Part shown: in pieces, positions 1-7,342 of the stretch
Numbering within the stretch: the stretch's first letter is position 1
Layout of the letters: every line of letters starts with the position of its first letter
Assembly: GCA_903872785.1 (NCBI GenBank)
Contig: CAIQLZ010000082.1
Span: forward strand, 1 to 13,813
From: Candidatus Levyibacteriota bacterium
Lineage (GTDB): Bacteria > Patescibacteriota > Microgenomatia > Levybacterales > UBA12049
DNA length: 13,813 bases
Direction: 5' to 3'
Position numbers and translations under genes: made by a program
The notes under the pieces: model-generated
The model's input: only the letters and a program-made list of their open reading frames with translations
Database searches by the model: none
What the model was told of the DNA's origin: nothing

Positions 1-273
1 CCCAATGATACCGAAAATATACAGTGATTTTCTTCCCATCAAATCCCCAAGTTTTCCAAATATCGGCACGAAAATAGCATTGGCAATGATGTATGCGGTA
101 GAAATCCAGCTTGCTTGAGTAACGGTAATACTGAAATCCTTGATTATTTTGGGCAACGCGAGGTTAACAATTGTCCCATCAAGCCTCCCCAGAAAGGAGG
201 CGATCATCAAAGTTATTAAGATTAATATCTGATTTCTCTGAAATCCTTTTCTCTTCGGTTTTTCTTCCTTCAT
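1..273 (-). CDS. DHA2-family MFS drug exporter (EmrB/QacA-like), N-terminal 91 residues, cut by the window edge
   Basis: I translated this from the minus strand: it opens ATG at 273 and stays open to base 1. The first 14 residues are basic and cytoplasmic. The first membrane helix follows and runs into LDGTIVNLALPKI (about 36-48), the motif D1 of 14-TM DHA2 exporters. A second helix leads to GKLGDLMGRK (about 74-83), the MFS motif A loop. Family members use the proton gradient to expel drugs, dyes or lipids. The start is 5 bp past the stop of the small adaptor gene, so the two are cotranscribed. Together with the two upstream adaptors it forms an EmrAB-like exporter under the MarR gene. There is no Shine-Dalgarno sequence, so translation is probably coupled. 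The family is clear. The substrate is unknown, and the rest of the protein is outside the window. Confidence 0.9.
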   Translation of the reverse strand, partial: MKEEKPKRKGFQRNQILILITLMIASFLGRLDGTIVNLALPKIIKDFSITVTQASWISTAYIIANAIFVPIFGKLGDLMGRKSLYIFGIIG

Positions 274-278
274 ACATA

Positions 279-911
279 TTATTTCGTATCCGTAAATATG
301 GTAAGTTTTGCGCTCATTCCATTTTTAAGCTCTGGATATTTTTCGGAGGCAAAACGGACATAAATTTGAAATTGTTGCGTTGGCCTTTCACTGGAGATAG
401 AAAAAGAAAGCTGAGTCTGCTTGGCAGTAGGACTTATTTCGTCAGTGTATCCCCAAAATGTAAGACCTGGAAATGCATCAACAGTAAAGGAGGCAACCTG
501 ACCAACACGCAAACTATTCAACCCCTTATTTTCATCTATTGTTCCCGAAACGCGCATTTGGGATAAATCAATAAGCTGCGCAACCGTATTTTGCGGCGTA
601 AAACTTCCTCCGACCTGGTTATTTACCATAACCACTAATCCATCCGTTGTTGAGCGGATTGTTTCCGTTCCGACAATGGCAATTGTATCGCCTTTCTTAA
701 CACGCTTTCCTTCCTGGGCATCCATTTCAAGAAGTCTTCCGCTGGTTGTCGGCGCTACATTTATAATAGTGGCACCTATTTGTGAATCATCAATAAGTAC
801 TCTTCCCTTTTTAATCTGCCAGAAATAAAATCCACCAACGATAACCGCAATAAGTATGATTGCTAAGATAATTCTAAGTTTACTTTTTAATTTCGAAAAA
901 AGATTTTTCAT
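279..911 (-). CDS. Short HlyD/EmrA-like membrane-fusion (adaptor) protein, 210 aa
   Basis: Single-pass membrane protein with a basic N-terminus and one helix at about 13-31. A biotinyl/lipoyl-like domain follows, its two halves joined directly: APTTSGRLLEM with GKRVKKGDTIAIVG (about 53-81), then STTDGLVVMVNNQVGG (about 87-102). A beta-barrel segment ends in the typical KNGMSAKLTIFTD. Family members link an inner-membrane exporter to the envelope. Most adaptors have a long coiled-coil hairpin between the two lipoyl halves. Here only a few residues separate them, so this is a hairpin-less minimal form. Its ATG overlaps the TGA of the larger adaptor by 4 bp (ATGA), and the MFS gene starts 5 bp after its stop, so it very likely works with that exporter. 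The domain call is firm; the exporter partner is inferred from position. Confidence 0.85.
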   Translation of the reverse strand: MKNLFSKLKSKLRIILAIILIAVIVGGFYFWQIKKGRVLIDDSQIGATIINVAPTTSGRLLEMDAQEGKRVKKGDTIAIVGTETIRSTTDGLVVMVNNQVGGSFTPQNTVAQLIDLSQMRVSGTIDENKGLNSLRVGQVASFTVDAFPGLTFWGYTDEISPTAKQTQLSFSISSERPTQQFQIYVRFASEKYPELKNGMSAKLTIFTDTK

Positions 912-2020
912 AATATTTTATATTTCGCGGCCGCAATGGATTCGGGATTGGTAATTACCCGATCGTTTATTTCCAATCCGCTAAGAATTTCTGTCAGGTC
1001 ACCATGTGTTTTGCCTACACTTACATTCCGTAAAACAGGTTTTCCGTTTGCAAAAACCCAAACAGAATCATGATTTAAAACGGTCCAGGTCGGAATAAGT
1101 TTCACGTTATTTTGTGAATTACTTTGAATTAAAACGGTACCGGATTGCCCCATTACACTAAGACTTCCTGCCTGGGCAGCTTCAATGTCCACCTGATATA
1201 TTCTTTGCCCTGTTACTAAAGTCACTTTATCAGGATAAATTTTGCTAACTGTCCCAGAAATTGATTTTCCGTTTCCGCTATTTAACCTGATCGTAACCGA
1301 ATTGCCAACCGAAATGAAGTCGATATCGTTTTCTGAGACATTTGCCCGAAAAACAAGTGAATCCGGATCAGCAACGATAAATGATGTGGCAGAAGTTACA
1401 TTTACATAAGGCGTTGTCACATCCATATGGGTGATAATCCCATTGATTGGAGAAGTAATTGACGCAAGGGTAATCGCATAATTCGCCAGATCTACATTAA
1501 TTTGAGCCGAATTCTGGGAGAGAAACGCATTATCTACAATTCTTTTTATATTATTGTAGATAACGTCTGTCTCGGAAATAGCTGAATATCCCTGCTTACT
1601 TGTTGTATCTAAAGACACTCTTTGCTGTCCTTCCAAAACTCCTGCTTGCTGATATTGCAATATCTGATTGGCTGCATTTTTAGCTATTTCATAGCTATTG
1701 GCCGTAAGCTGTAATTGTTTTTGCAAAGTAAATGTATCTAAAGATGCTATAGTCTGACCTTGGTAAACCGAATCTCCTTCTTTGAAAGGAAAATAAACAA
1801 GTTTTCCTCCGGTCTGAAAATGCAGTGTTGCCTGATTCTGCGGCGTAACTGCCCCATCTGCCTGGAGATACTCTGCAATAGATTTTACTTCCAGGGCTTC
1901 GGTTTTAACCGGAGAATTTGCTTTAAAAATAGCAAAAAGACCGATGATTACAATCATGCTCACAAAGGCAATTTTTCCTAACGTAAAAATGTTTCTTTTT
2001 TTAAATAATTTATTTTTCAT
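908..2020 (-). CDS. Periplasmic-adaptor (AcrA/MacA/HlyD-like) efflux protein, 370 aa
   Basis: Membrane-anchored adaptor. It has one helix at about 14-33, then the first lipoyl half (GGKLVYFPFKEGDSVYQGQT, about 71-90) and a long helical region rich in Gln, Asn and Ala (about 96-185). The second lipoyl half is SPINGIITHMDV (about 190-201). A beta-barrel (about 220-290) and a membrane-proximal domain complete it. This is the full layout of RND/MacA-type adaptors. The reading frame can be extended to a TTG at 2032, but I chose the ATG at 2020, which overlaps the MarR stop by 11 bp and suits translational coupling. The stop overlaps the next adaptor's ATG by 4 bp. Two adaptors of different size beside an MFS exporter, rather than an RND or ABC pump, is unusual. 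The exporter partner and substrate are inferred. Confidence 0.88.
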   Translation of the reverse strand: MKNKLFKKRNIFTLGKIAFVSMIVIIGLFAIFKANSPVKTEALEVKSIAEYLQADGAVTPQNQATLHFQTGGKLVYFPFKEGDSVYQGQTIASLDTFTLQKQLQLTANSYEIAKNAANQILQYQQAGVLEGQQRVSLDTTSKQGYSAISETDVIYNNIKRIVDNAFLSQNSAQINVDLANYAITLASITSPINGIITHMDVTTPYVNVTSATSFIVADPDSLVFRANVSENDIDFISVGNSVTIRLNSGNGKSISGTVSKIYPDKVTLVTGQRIYQVDIEAAQAGSLSVMGQSGTVLIQSNSQNNVKLIPTWTVLNHDSVWVFANGKPVLRNVSVGKTHGDLTEILSGLEINDRVITNPESIAAAKYKIL

Positions 2021-2450
2021 ATGCTTTTTCAATTTTGCCAGATAGATTTTTCATAATACGCAGGATCTGTCTTTTATCCTTCAGAGAAAGATACGAGAGC
2101 ATTTTATTAATTTTTTGATGCCGTTGCCTGATTGCTTTTGTCAAAACAACCTCTCCTTTTTCCGTAAGGAGTACGTTGACAATCCGCCTGTCGCTTTTGC
2201 TCCTGGCTCTTTTAACGAGTTTAGTCTTCACTAACTTATCCGAAAGTACAGTTGCCGTAGGAAGAGAGATTTTAAATTGATCGGCAATATCGCTCATTGA
2301 CAGAATTTTCTTTTTTTTAATAAGAATAAGAGCCTGAAGTTGCAATACGGTTAGCTGAGAAGTTTCGGAATCAAACGTCATTTCTTCTTTCATTACACGT
2401 GAAAAAGAAAAAATAATTTCCGCTAATTGATCGTTAATCGTACTTGTCAT
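2010..2450 (-). CDS. MarR/SlyA-family transcriptional regulator, 146 aa
   Basis: Winged helix-turn-helix protein of typical MarR length. The recognition unit lies at about 50-73 (LSMSDIADQFKISLPTATVL). The wing carries the family signature SKSDRRIVNVLLTEKG (about 84-99), with the conserved Asp and Arg. Flanking N- and C-terminal helices would form the dimer. The ATG at 2450 follows a consensus sigma-70 promoter and a palindrome resembling known SlyA/MarR operators, so autorepression is likely. It is the first gene of an operon with two adaptors and an MFS exporter, a standard arrangement in which a ligand releases the regulator and induces efflux. No Shine-Dalgarno sequence precedes the start. 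The family assignment is firm; the inducer is unknown. Confidence 0.93.
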   Translation of the reverse strand: MTSTINDQLAEIIFSFSRVMKEEMTFDSETSQLTVLQLQALILIKKKKILSMSDIADQFKISLPTATVLSDKLVKTKLVKRARSKSDRRIVNVLLTEKGEVVLTKAIRQRHQKINKMLSYLSLKDKRQILRIMKNLSGKIEKAYEK

Positions 2451-2453
2451 ATT

Positions 2454-2468
2454 GCTTAGCTAAGCTAA
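2454..2468. promoter_or_regulatory. Palindromic MarR/SlyA-type operator
   Basis: The 12-bp stretch 2454-2465 (GCTTAGCTAAGC) is a perfect palindrome, and the overlapping TTAGCTAAGCTAA (2456-2468) is an imperfect one. Both resemble the published SlyA consensus TTAGCAAGCTAA. The site lies just downstream of the predicted transcription start of the MarR gene and ends 4 bp before its ATG. A bound dimer there would block transcription. That MarR binds here is inference. Confidence 0.75.
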
Positions 2469-2475
2469 GTGTTAG

Positions 2476-2504
2476 ATTATACAAGTAAATAACGGGGTTG
2501 TCAA
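2476..2504 (-). promoter_or_regulatory. Consensus sigma-70 promoter of the MarR-efflux operon
   Basis: Read on the minus strand, TTGACA (2499-2504) and TATAAT (2476-2481) are both perfect consensus hexamers separated by exactly 17 bp. Transcription should start near 2469, leaving a leader of about 19 nt that is almost entirely operator palindrome. A perfect promoter fits a gene kept off by a repressor. Confidence 0.88.
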
Positions 2505-2546
2505 GTCCCTATGGTTACAACGGATTTTACGTGTCCAGTGGCAATT

Positions 2547-2789
2547 TTAATCCCTTTCTACGGAAATTGTGCATTCACCGATTAGCGCAGCTAAAGCTCC
2601 GATTGCTGCCAATACCGGCGCGACAACTGCTCCGACAACTCCAAAGGTTAAAGGAAAAGTTACCAGTTCTTTCCCGCTTTTGTCTGTGATCGTAATTTTT
2701 CGGATATTCCCCTCTTTTATTAATTCTTTAACTTTTTTTAACAAGGTCTCGCCATTTACTTTAAAAGATTCCATTCTAGCTTTACCCAT
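2547..2789 (-). CDS. DUF4342 family protein, 80 aa
   Basis: Small protein of a family without an assigned function. It begins with a charged helical part (ESFKVNGETLLKKVKELIKE, about 7-26), then GNIRKITITDKSGKELVTFP, and ends with a Gly/Ala/Val-rich hydrophobic stretch (about 45-72) and ISVERD. This order matches DUF4342 as I remember it. The hydrophobic part could insert into a membrane. The ATG overlaps the enolase stop by 8 bp. A strong Shine-Dalgarno sequence, GGGAGGTGA (2796-2804), lies inside the last enolase codons, so the two genes are translationally linked. It appears to be the last gene of its operon. No clear hairpin terminator was seen after it. Confidence 0.8.
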   Translation of the reverse strand: MGKARMESFKVNGETLLKKVKELIKEGNIRKITITDKSGKELVTFPLTFGVVGAVVAPVLAAIGALAALIGECTISVERD

Positions 2790-3969
2790 CTTTTCTCACC
2801 TCCCTTTCAATCTCAATTAACCGATTATATTTTACTAATCTTTGAGGTTGGGTTGGAGCGCCGCTTTTAAGACCATCCGCCTGAGCGCCAAACGCTAAAT
2901 CGGCAATAAAATCATCATTAGTCTCCCCTGACCGATGGGAAACGATTATTTTTAAGCTATTTTCCTGAGCAAGCTTTATAGCCTCAAGAGTTTCCGAAAC
3001 CGAACCTATCTGATTAGGCTTTATAATAACAGCTGTAACTTGTTTTTCAGCAATTGCTTTTTGAATTAGGGTTTTGTTGGTTACAGTTAAATCATCTCCG
3101 ATGATCCAAACTTTATCCTTAAATGTTTGGCAAATCTTAACAAATCCCTGCTGATCATCTTCAGAGAAAGGGTCCTCTATTGAGAGCAAAGGAAATTTAA
3201 CAGATAAGTCTTGGTATAAATCAAGCAATTGCATTGTATTAAAAGCCTTTTCTCCGATTTTATATTCTCCGTTATTATAAAAGGTTGAGGCAGCCGCATC
3301 CAGCGCCAGGCTGACATTTTGATCATCCAAATTGCGGTTTAAGATTTCAAGTCCGAGAGCCGGATCCGCACTTTTTACAGAAAAAGTTCCCTCGTCGCCC
3401 GTTCTTATTTCACCAAAATTATTGAGAATATCCTCTCTTAATTTTTCAACCATTAATTTGGCGTATTCCAATCCTTTGCTTGGTGAAGCAAATTTGGTAA
3501 CCAAAATATACTCCTGAAGCGGAAGGCTATCTTGAGCATGCAAACCGCCCCCAATCAGATTGAAATAAAGGTAAGGAAATCTTTGCGGCGTTTTTTCCAA
3601 CATCTCCCCTACTAATTGATATGTTTGTAAATTATTAGATTTAGCCAAAAGCTTGGTGAAGCAAATTGATAAAACTAAAATTAGATTTCCTCCTAAATTT
3701 AATTTATCCGGGGTGCCGTCAATTTTTTTTAAAAAATTATCAAATTCGAAAACTTGTGAAAAATCAGAATTTAATATCTCACTTTTAATTCCTTCAAGTT
3801 TTGACAAGGCAATTGCCGACGCAACTGAAAACACTTCCAGTTTTCCTTTGCTTTTGCCTGCGGGAACTGAGGAAGTTACCTTCAAGTCGCCGGACACCAT
3901 CACTACCTCAATAGTCTCTTCGCCCCGTGAATCAGGTATTGTTTCAAGATTTATTTGCGAAATTTTCAT
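2782..3969 (-). CDS. eno: Enolase (2-phosphoglycerate/PEP interconversion), short divergent form, 395 aa
   Basis: Interconverts 2-phosphoglycerate and phosphoenolpyruvate in the cytoplasm. The active site can be read off in full. The loop Ser is at 40 (VPAGKSKG) and His at 144 (GGGLHAQD). Glu153 (QEY) and Glu193 (GDEGT) are present. The metal ligands are Asp224 (LALDAAAS), Glu265 (SIEDPF) and Asp292 (GDDLTVTN). Base Lys317 (IKPNQIG), His345-Arg346-Ser347 and Lys368 (GLKSGAP) complete it. At 395 residues it is shorter than the usual 420-430, with trimmed N-terminal and loop regions. Usually strict motifs have drifted (LGGNLIL for LGANAIL, GDEGTF for GDEGGF). The ATG overlaps the PEP synthase TGA by 4 bp, coupling consecutive steps of the pathway. 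Function is confident because every catalytic residue is kept. Confidence 0.95.
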   Translation of the reverse strand: MKISQINLETIPDSRGEETIEVVMVSGDLKVTSSVPAGKSKGKLEVFSVASAIALSKLEGIKSEILNSDFSQVFEFDNFLKKIDGTPDKLNLGGNLILVLSICFTKLLAKSNNLQTYQLVGEMLEKTPQRFPYLYFNLIGGGLHAQDSLPLQEYILVTKFASPSKGLEYAKLMVEKLREDILNNFGEIRTGDEGTFSVKSADPALGLEILNRNLDDQNVSLALDAAASTFYNNGEYKIGEKAFNTMQLLDLYQDLSVKFPLLSIEDPFSEDDQQGFVKICQTFKDKVWIIGDDLTVTNKTLIQKAIAEKQVTAVIIKPNQIGSVSETLEAIKLAQENSLKIIVSHRSGETNDDFIADLAFGAQADGLKSGAPTQPQRLVKYNRLIEIEREVRKDG

Positions 3970-6404
3970 TCATGTTCCGCTTTGTATATCTCAACTGTTG
4001 TTTTAATTAAGGTATCAGGATTTAAAGAAATACTGCTAATCCCTGCTTTTACCAAAAACCTTGCAAATTCAGGATAATCAGAAGGCGCTTGTCCGCAAAT
4101 ACCGATATATTTATTCCTTTTTCTGCAAACTCCGATAATGTTTTTAATTAAATCCTTAACTGATTCGTCGTTTTCATTAGCAATTTTTCTAATTTTATCA
4201 CTGCCGTCCCTATCAATCCCCAAGGTCAGCTGAGTTAAATCGTTGGATCCGATGCTCATTCCGTCAAAAACATCCAAAAATCTATCCGCTAATAAAATAT
4301 CCGAAGGAATCTCGCACATGACATATATTTTCAAATTTTTTTGTTTTTTTAACCCAAAATCTTCGATAACTTTGACAACTTTTTTTCCTTCTTCGGGAGT
4401 CCGGCAGAAAGGCACCATAACCATTAAATTCGTCAACCCCATCTCCTCCCTAACCTTTTTAACCGCCTCCACTTCCATTTTGAAGGCGGGAAGAAAATCA
4501 GGATCATAATATCTCGAAGCGCCTCTCCAGCCTAACATTGGATTCTCTTCCTGAGGTTCATAAAGGTCTCCGCCTAATAAATTTCTGTATTCATTTGTTT
4601 TAAAATCAGAGAATCTCAGAATCACCGGATTCGGAGAAAATGCAGCTGCGATTTGAGCTATTCCAAATGCTAATGTATCAACATAATACTTAATTTTATC
4701 TTTGTATCCAACTGTTCTTTCGTCTATTTTCTTTTTTAATTTTTCGTCAAGCTTATCGTAATTAATCAGGGCCATCGGATGAATGCCTATTCTTGAAGCA
4801 ATAATAAACTCTTCCCTGGCCAGACCGACCCCGCTATTCGGCAGAAAAGATTTTTCAAAAGCTATTTCAGGACTGGCAATATTAATCATTACGTGAGTTT
4901 TCGGTTTCGGAATTTTATTAATATCGTGTTGAATAACCTCAAATTTTATTTTACCTTTATAAACTATTCCCTCAGAGCCAGTGGTATCAACCGTAATTTC
5001 CTCTCCTGACTTAAGTAATGTCGTTGCATTTCCTGTTCCGACAACTGCAGGAATACCCAGTTCCCTGGCGACAATTGCCGCATGAGAAGTTCTTCCTCCT
5101 TTATCCGTAACAATTGCTGAGGCCATTTTCATGATCGGGCCCCAATCGGGATCGGTAATTGTCGTAACTAAAATTTGTCCTTTAATAAATTTGTCGATTT
5201 CCTTCGGATTTTTAATTATGTTTGCCATACCTGTGGCAATTTTTGACCCAACAGATGCTCCGCTTAAAATCTTTTTTCCGTCGCCTTTTTTTACATACTC
5301 TGTGACTTTAGAAAAATCATACTGCGAATGGACTGTTTCAGGTCTTGCCTGTACTATATATAATCTGCCGTCTACGCCATCTTTTGCCCATTCCATGTCC
5401 ATCGGCGTCCAACGCTTACTCCTTTCGGAATAATGTTTTTCAATCTCTACTCCCCATTTTGCTAAAGTTAAAACTTCGTTGTCTTCCAAAACGAATTTCG
5501 ACCTTTCCTCGCTACTGGTATCCAAGACTTTTGTTCCTAAAGCAGAATAAACCATTTTGGACAATTTAGCTCCCAGATTTTTCTCAATAATAGGTACGTA
5601 TTCTTTTTTCTTAACCAGCTTTGTTAAGCCTTTGTGCCTATTTTGTCCCAATGTTTTCTTAAACACCACATATTCATCAGGAGTAACTTTTCCCTGAACA
5701 ACCATTTCTCCCAATCCCCACGAGCCGCTTATCTCAACAATTCCGGGAAAACCGGATTCCGTATCTAAGGTAAACATCACTCCTGATGATGCCAAGTCAG
5801 AACGGACCATTTTCTGCACTCCGACAGAGAGAAAAACAGACAGATGTTTGAATCCTTTTCCGATGCGGTAATCAATGGCTCTGGGGGTAAAAAGCGAAGC
5901 CATTGCCTTTTTCACTGCCATAACTATTTCATCAACGCCTTTAACATTCAAATAGGTTTCATGTTCTCCTGCAAACGAAGCCGTAGGCAAATCCTCTGCC
6001 GTTGCAGAAGATCTGGCTGCAAAACTGGCAGCTTGGCCATATTTTTTTTCATAAGCCTTGTGTGTACTTCTAATCTCATCTTCCAATCTTTTAGGAAAGG
6101 GCGTCCTCAGAAACTTCTCCCGGATTTTTCTGGAAACATCGCTCAACTTATCCAAATCTCCGGCCCTAAGATTAGTAAGCTCTTTTTCTATATAGCTACC
6201 CAAATCAGTTTCTGAAAGAAAAAATTTATAGGCGGTGGCTGTAACTGCATACCCGGTCGGGATATTAATACCTTTTTTAAGAAGCGACCCGATCATCTCC
6301 CCTAACGAGGCATTTTTGCCTCCAACTTCAGGAACATCATCAATGGTTAATTCTTCAAAAGGAATAATAAATTTTCTGGCAGCCATTAATTTAATCATAC
6401 CCAT
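3966..6404 (-). CDS. ppsA: Phosphoenolpyruvate synthase (pyruvate, water dikinase), 812 aa
   Basis: Makes PEP from pyruvate, ATP and water, giving AMP and phosphate. The N-terminal nucleotide-binding domain (about 15-355) shows GGKNASLGEM, the phosphate-binding ARSSATAED (130-138) and QARPET. The swivelling phosphohistidine domain has GGRTSHAAIVAREL with catalytic His441 and the regulatory-type Thr439. The C-terminal PEP/pyruvate barrel shows RFSDFKTNEY (597-606), ENPMLGWRG, metal ligands in MCEIP and GSNDLTQ, and catalytic Cys770 in GICGQAPSDYPEF. Length and order match bacterial and archaeal PEP synthases. Three start codons lie close together (codons 1, 3 and 7) without a clear Shine-Dalgarno sequence, so the exact start is uncertain by six residues. 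It is followed directly by enolase, which takes PEP on to 2-phosphoglycerate. A second, different copy lies at 8113-10794. Confidence 0.95.
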   Translation of the reverse strand: MGMIKLMAARKFIIPFEELTIDDVPEVGGKNASLGEMIGSLLKKGINIPTGYAVTATAYKFFLSETDLGSYIEKELTNLRAGDLDKLSDVSRKIREKFLRTPFPKRLEDEIRSTHKAYEKKYGQAASFAARSSATAEDLPTASFAGEHETYLNVKGVDEIVMAVKKAMASLFTPRAIDYRIGKGFKHLSVFLSVGVQKMVRSDLASSGVMFTLDTESGFPGIVEISGSWGLGEMVVQGKVTPDEYVVFKKTLGQNRHKGLTKLVKKKEYVPIIEKNLGAKLSKMVYSALGTKVLDTSSEERSKFVLEDNEVLTLAKWGVEIEKHYSERSKRWTPMDMEWAKDGVDGRLYIVQARPETVHSQYDFSKVTEYVKKGDGKKILSGASVGSKIATGMANIIKNPKEIDKFIKGQILVTTITDPDWGPIMKMASAIVTDKGGRTSHAAIVARELGIPAVVGTGNATTLLKSGEEITVDTTGSEGIVYKGKIKFEVIQHDINKIPKPKTHVMINIASPEIAFEKSFLPNSGVGLAREEFIIASRIGIHPMALINYDKLDEKLKKKIDERTVGYKDKIKYYVDTLAFGIAQIAAAFSPNPVILRFSDFKTNEYRNLLGGDLYEPQEENPMLGWRGASRYYDPDFLPAFKMEVEAVKKVREEMGLTNLMVMVPFCRTPEEGKKVVKVIEDFGLKKQKNLKIYVMCEIPSDILLADRFLDVFDGMSIGSNDLTQLTLGIDRDGSDKIRKIANENDESVKDLIKNIIGVCRKRNKYIGICGQAPSDYPEFARFLVKAGISSISLNPDTLIKTTVEIYKAEHE

Positions 6405-6457
6405 TAAATCTATATTTGTAAACCCTTGCCAGGAAGAACCCGGAAGAAAAACGCTAT

Positions 6458-6865
6458 TTATTTTTTTATTTTAATGATAATCAAAGCAAGACTAAAAACA
6501 GCTATCATGATTAATTGACACAGAATGCAGGCGGGGCAAATAACGTGCAATAAAAATAATTCCTGATAAGCAATCCAAAGACAAAATATGAGCCCAAAAG
6601 CAGCTGTTGCCAGCACGGTTTTTTTGTGCTTAAAAACTGCGGCAAAAAAGATAACTATGTAGCCGATTAATCCGAATAAAGGCGTTGGCAAGTTAAGGGT
6701 TCTGGATACGCTACCGGAAATAATTGCCTTGCAATTAACCATGTCATTAATGTTGCAAGGCTGAAAAGCCGGATGAAAAATCTGCTCTGACAGCAAATAA
6801 ACAGCCAACAATATTCCAATTAAAGATAAGACCTTAATGTATGAAAAAATCTTGTTTCCAGTCAT
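6458..6865 (-). CDS. Vitamin K epoxide reductase (VKOR) family membrane thiol oxidoreductase, 135 aa
   Basis: Small integral membrane protein with about four helices. It has the four redox cysteines of the VKOR family: the loop pair Cys37 and Cys45 (QPCNINDMVNC), followed by a Ser-rich stretch (SGSVS), and the CxxC pair Cys110-Cys113 (CPAC) in the last helices. Bacterial VKOR oxidises a thioredoxin-like partner outside the membrane and passes electrons to quinone, so it replaces DsbB in disulfide formation. This form has only the VKOR domain, with no fused thioredoxin, and no partner gene is in the window. Two further cysteines (95, 116) lie in helices. The ATG is 3 bp after the stop of the preceding 46-residue gene, so the two share a transcript. 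The family is confident; the partner and quinone use are inferred. Confidence 0.9.
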   Translation of the reverse strand: MTGNKIFSYIKVLSLIGILLAVYLLSEQIFHPAFQPCNINDMVNCKAIISGSVSRTLNLPTPLFGLIGYIVIFFAAVFKHKKTVLATAAFGLIFCLWIAYQELFLLHVICPACILCQLIMIAVFSLALIIIKIKK

Positions 6866-6868
6866 ACT

Positions 6869-7009
6869 CTATTTTTTGCTTACCTGTTTCCAGAGCCAAA
6901 TCCCCAAAAGAATCAGGTCAACTAGAATAACAATCCAGAATACGGTTGTCAAAAATCCAAAACCGGAGTCCTGCATACCATACCCTCCCCAGCTTCCATA
7001 ATTGATCAT
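6869..7009 (-). CDS. Small glycine/tryptophan-rich membrane protein, 46 aa
   Basis: I translated this short gene directly. It opens ATG at 7009 and closes TAG at 6869-6871. The N-terminus is Gly-, Tyr- and Trp-rich (MINYGSWGGYGMQDSGFGF). A single strongly hydrophobic helix follows (about 19-40, TVFWIVILVDLILLGIWLW), ending in a basic tail KQVSKK. A strong Shine-Dalgarno sequence, AGGGGGTGAT (7014-7023), lies 4 bp before the ATG, and VKOR starts 3 bp after the stop. Both support a real gene. The layout resembles small single-helix membrane proteins common in candidate-phyla and archaeal genomes, but I cannot name a family. The function is unknown; a role beside VKOR is only positional inference. 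Confidence 0.8.
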   Translation of the reverse strand: MINYGSWGGYGMQDSGFGFLTTVFWIVILVDLILLGIWLWKQVSKK

Positions 7010-7055
7010 TTTTATCACCCCCTAAACTTTGTCCCTCACTGAATCGGTGCCGGAT

Positions 7056-7319
7056 TTATTTATGCATTGTATTCCAAACTTTTGCAAAAATAAATCCGCC
7101 GATATATCCGATTATAAAAGTTACAATAATCAGAGTCAATGATTGCGTTAAGGTAAATCCTGTGATTATGTAAGGATTAGCGATCATGTGTGCCCAAAAA
7201 ACAAAATCCATAAGGATTTGCGCCAATCCAATAGCAATAAGCAGACTCCAAACCAAGTGACAACCACTAAAAAACAATCCGACGGTTAAGGCGACTTTAT
7301 TTTCGTGAAGTTTTTTCAC
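7056..7319 (-). CDS. Small membrane protein of unknown function, 87 aa
   Basis: It has hydrophobic helices at about 8-35 and 59-82. Between them lies an aromatic segment (LMDFVFWAHMIANPYI) that may lie on the membrane. Features include LFFSGCHLVWSLLIAIGLAQ, GYIGGF and a final FAKVWNTMHK. I remember similar proteins in candidate-phyla genomes but cannot give a family name. The frame extends to an ATG at 7337, but the first six codons of that version are themselves a near-perfect Shine-Dalgarno sequence. I therefore chose the GTG at 7319. The TspO stop is 23 bp upstream and the 46-residue gene follows after 46 bp, so it belongs to a run of small membrane proteins. The function is unknown. Confidence 0.82.
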   Translation of the reverse strand: MKKLHENKVALTVGLFFSGCHLVWSLLIAIGLAQILMDFVFWAHMIANPYIITGFTLTQSLTLIIVTFIIGYIGGFIFAKVWNTMHK

Positions 7320-7322
7320 GGC

Positions 7323-7334
7323 ATCACCTCCTTT
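7323..7334 (-). promoter_or_regulatory. Strong ribosome binding site that sets the GTG start at 7319
   Basis: On the minus strand AAAGGAGGTGAT lies 3 bp before GTG (7317-7319), giving about 7 nt between GGAGG and the start. It complements the 16S rRNA 3' end almost perfectly. It rules out the longer ATG version at 7337, whose codons would encode this site. Confidence 0.85.
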
Positions 7335-7342
7335 CATAAAAA

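Noticed and set aside
2021..2032. Upstream TTG start for the large adaptor
   Set aside because: The ATG at 2020 gives a normal N-terminus, overlaps the MarR stop and needs no rare start codon.
2505..2546. Terminator or RNA element between DUF4342 and the MarR promoter
   Set aside because: I saw no stable inverted repeat or T run in this 42-bp stretch.
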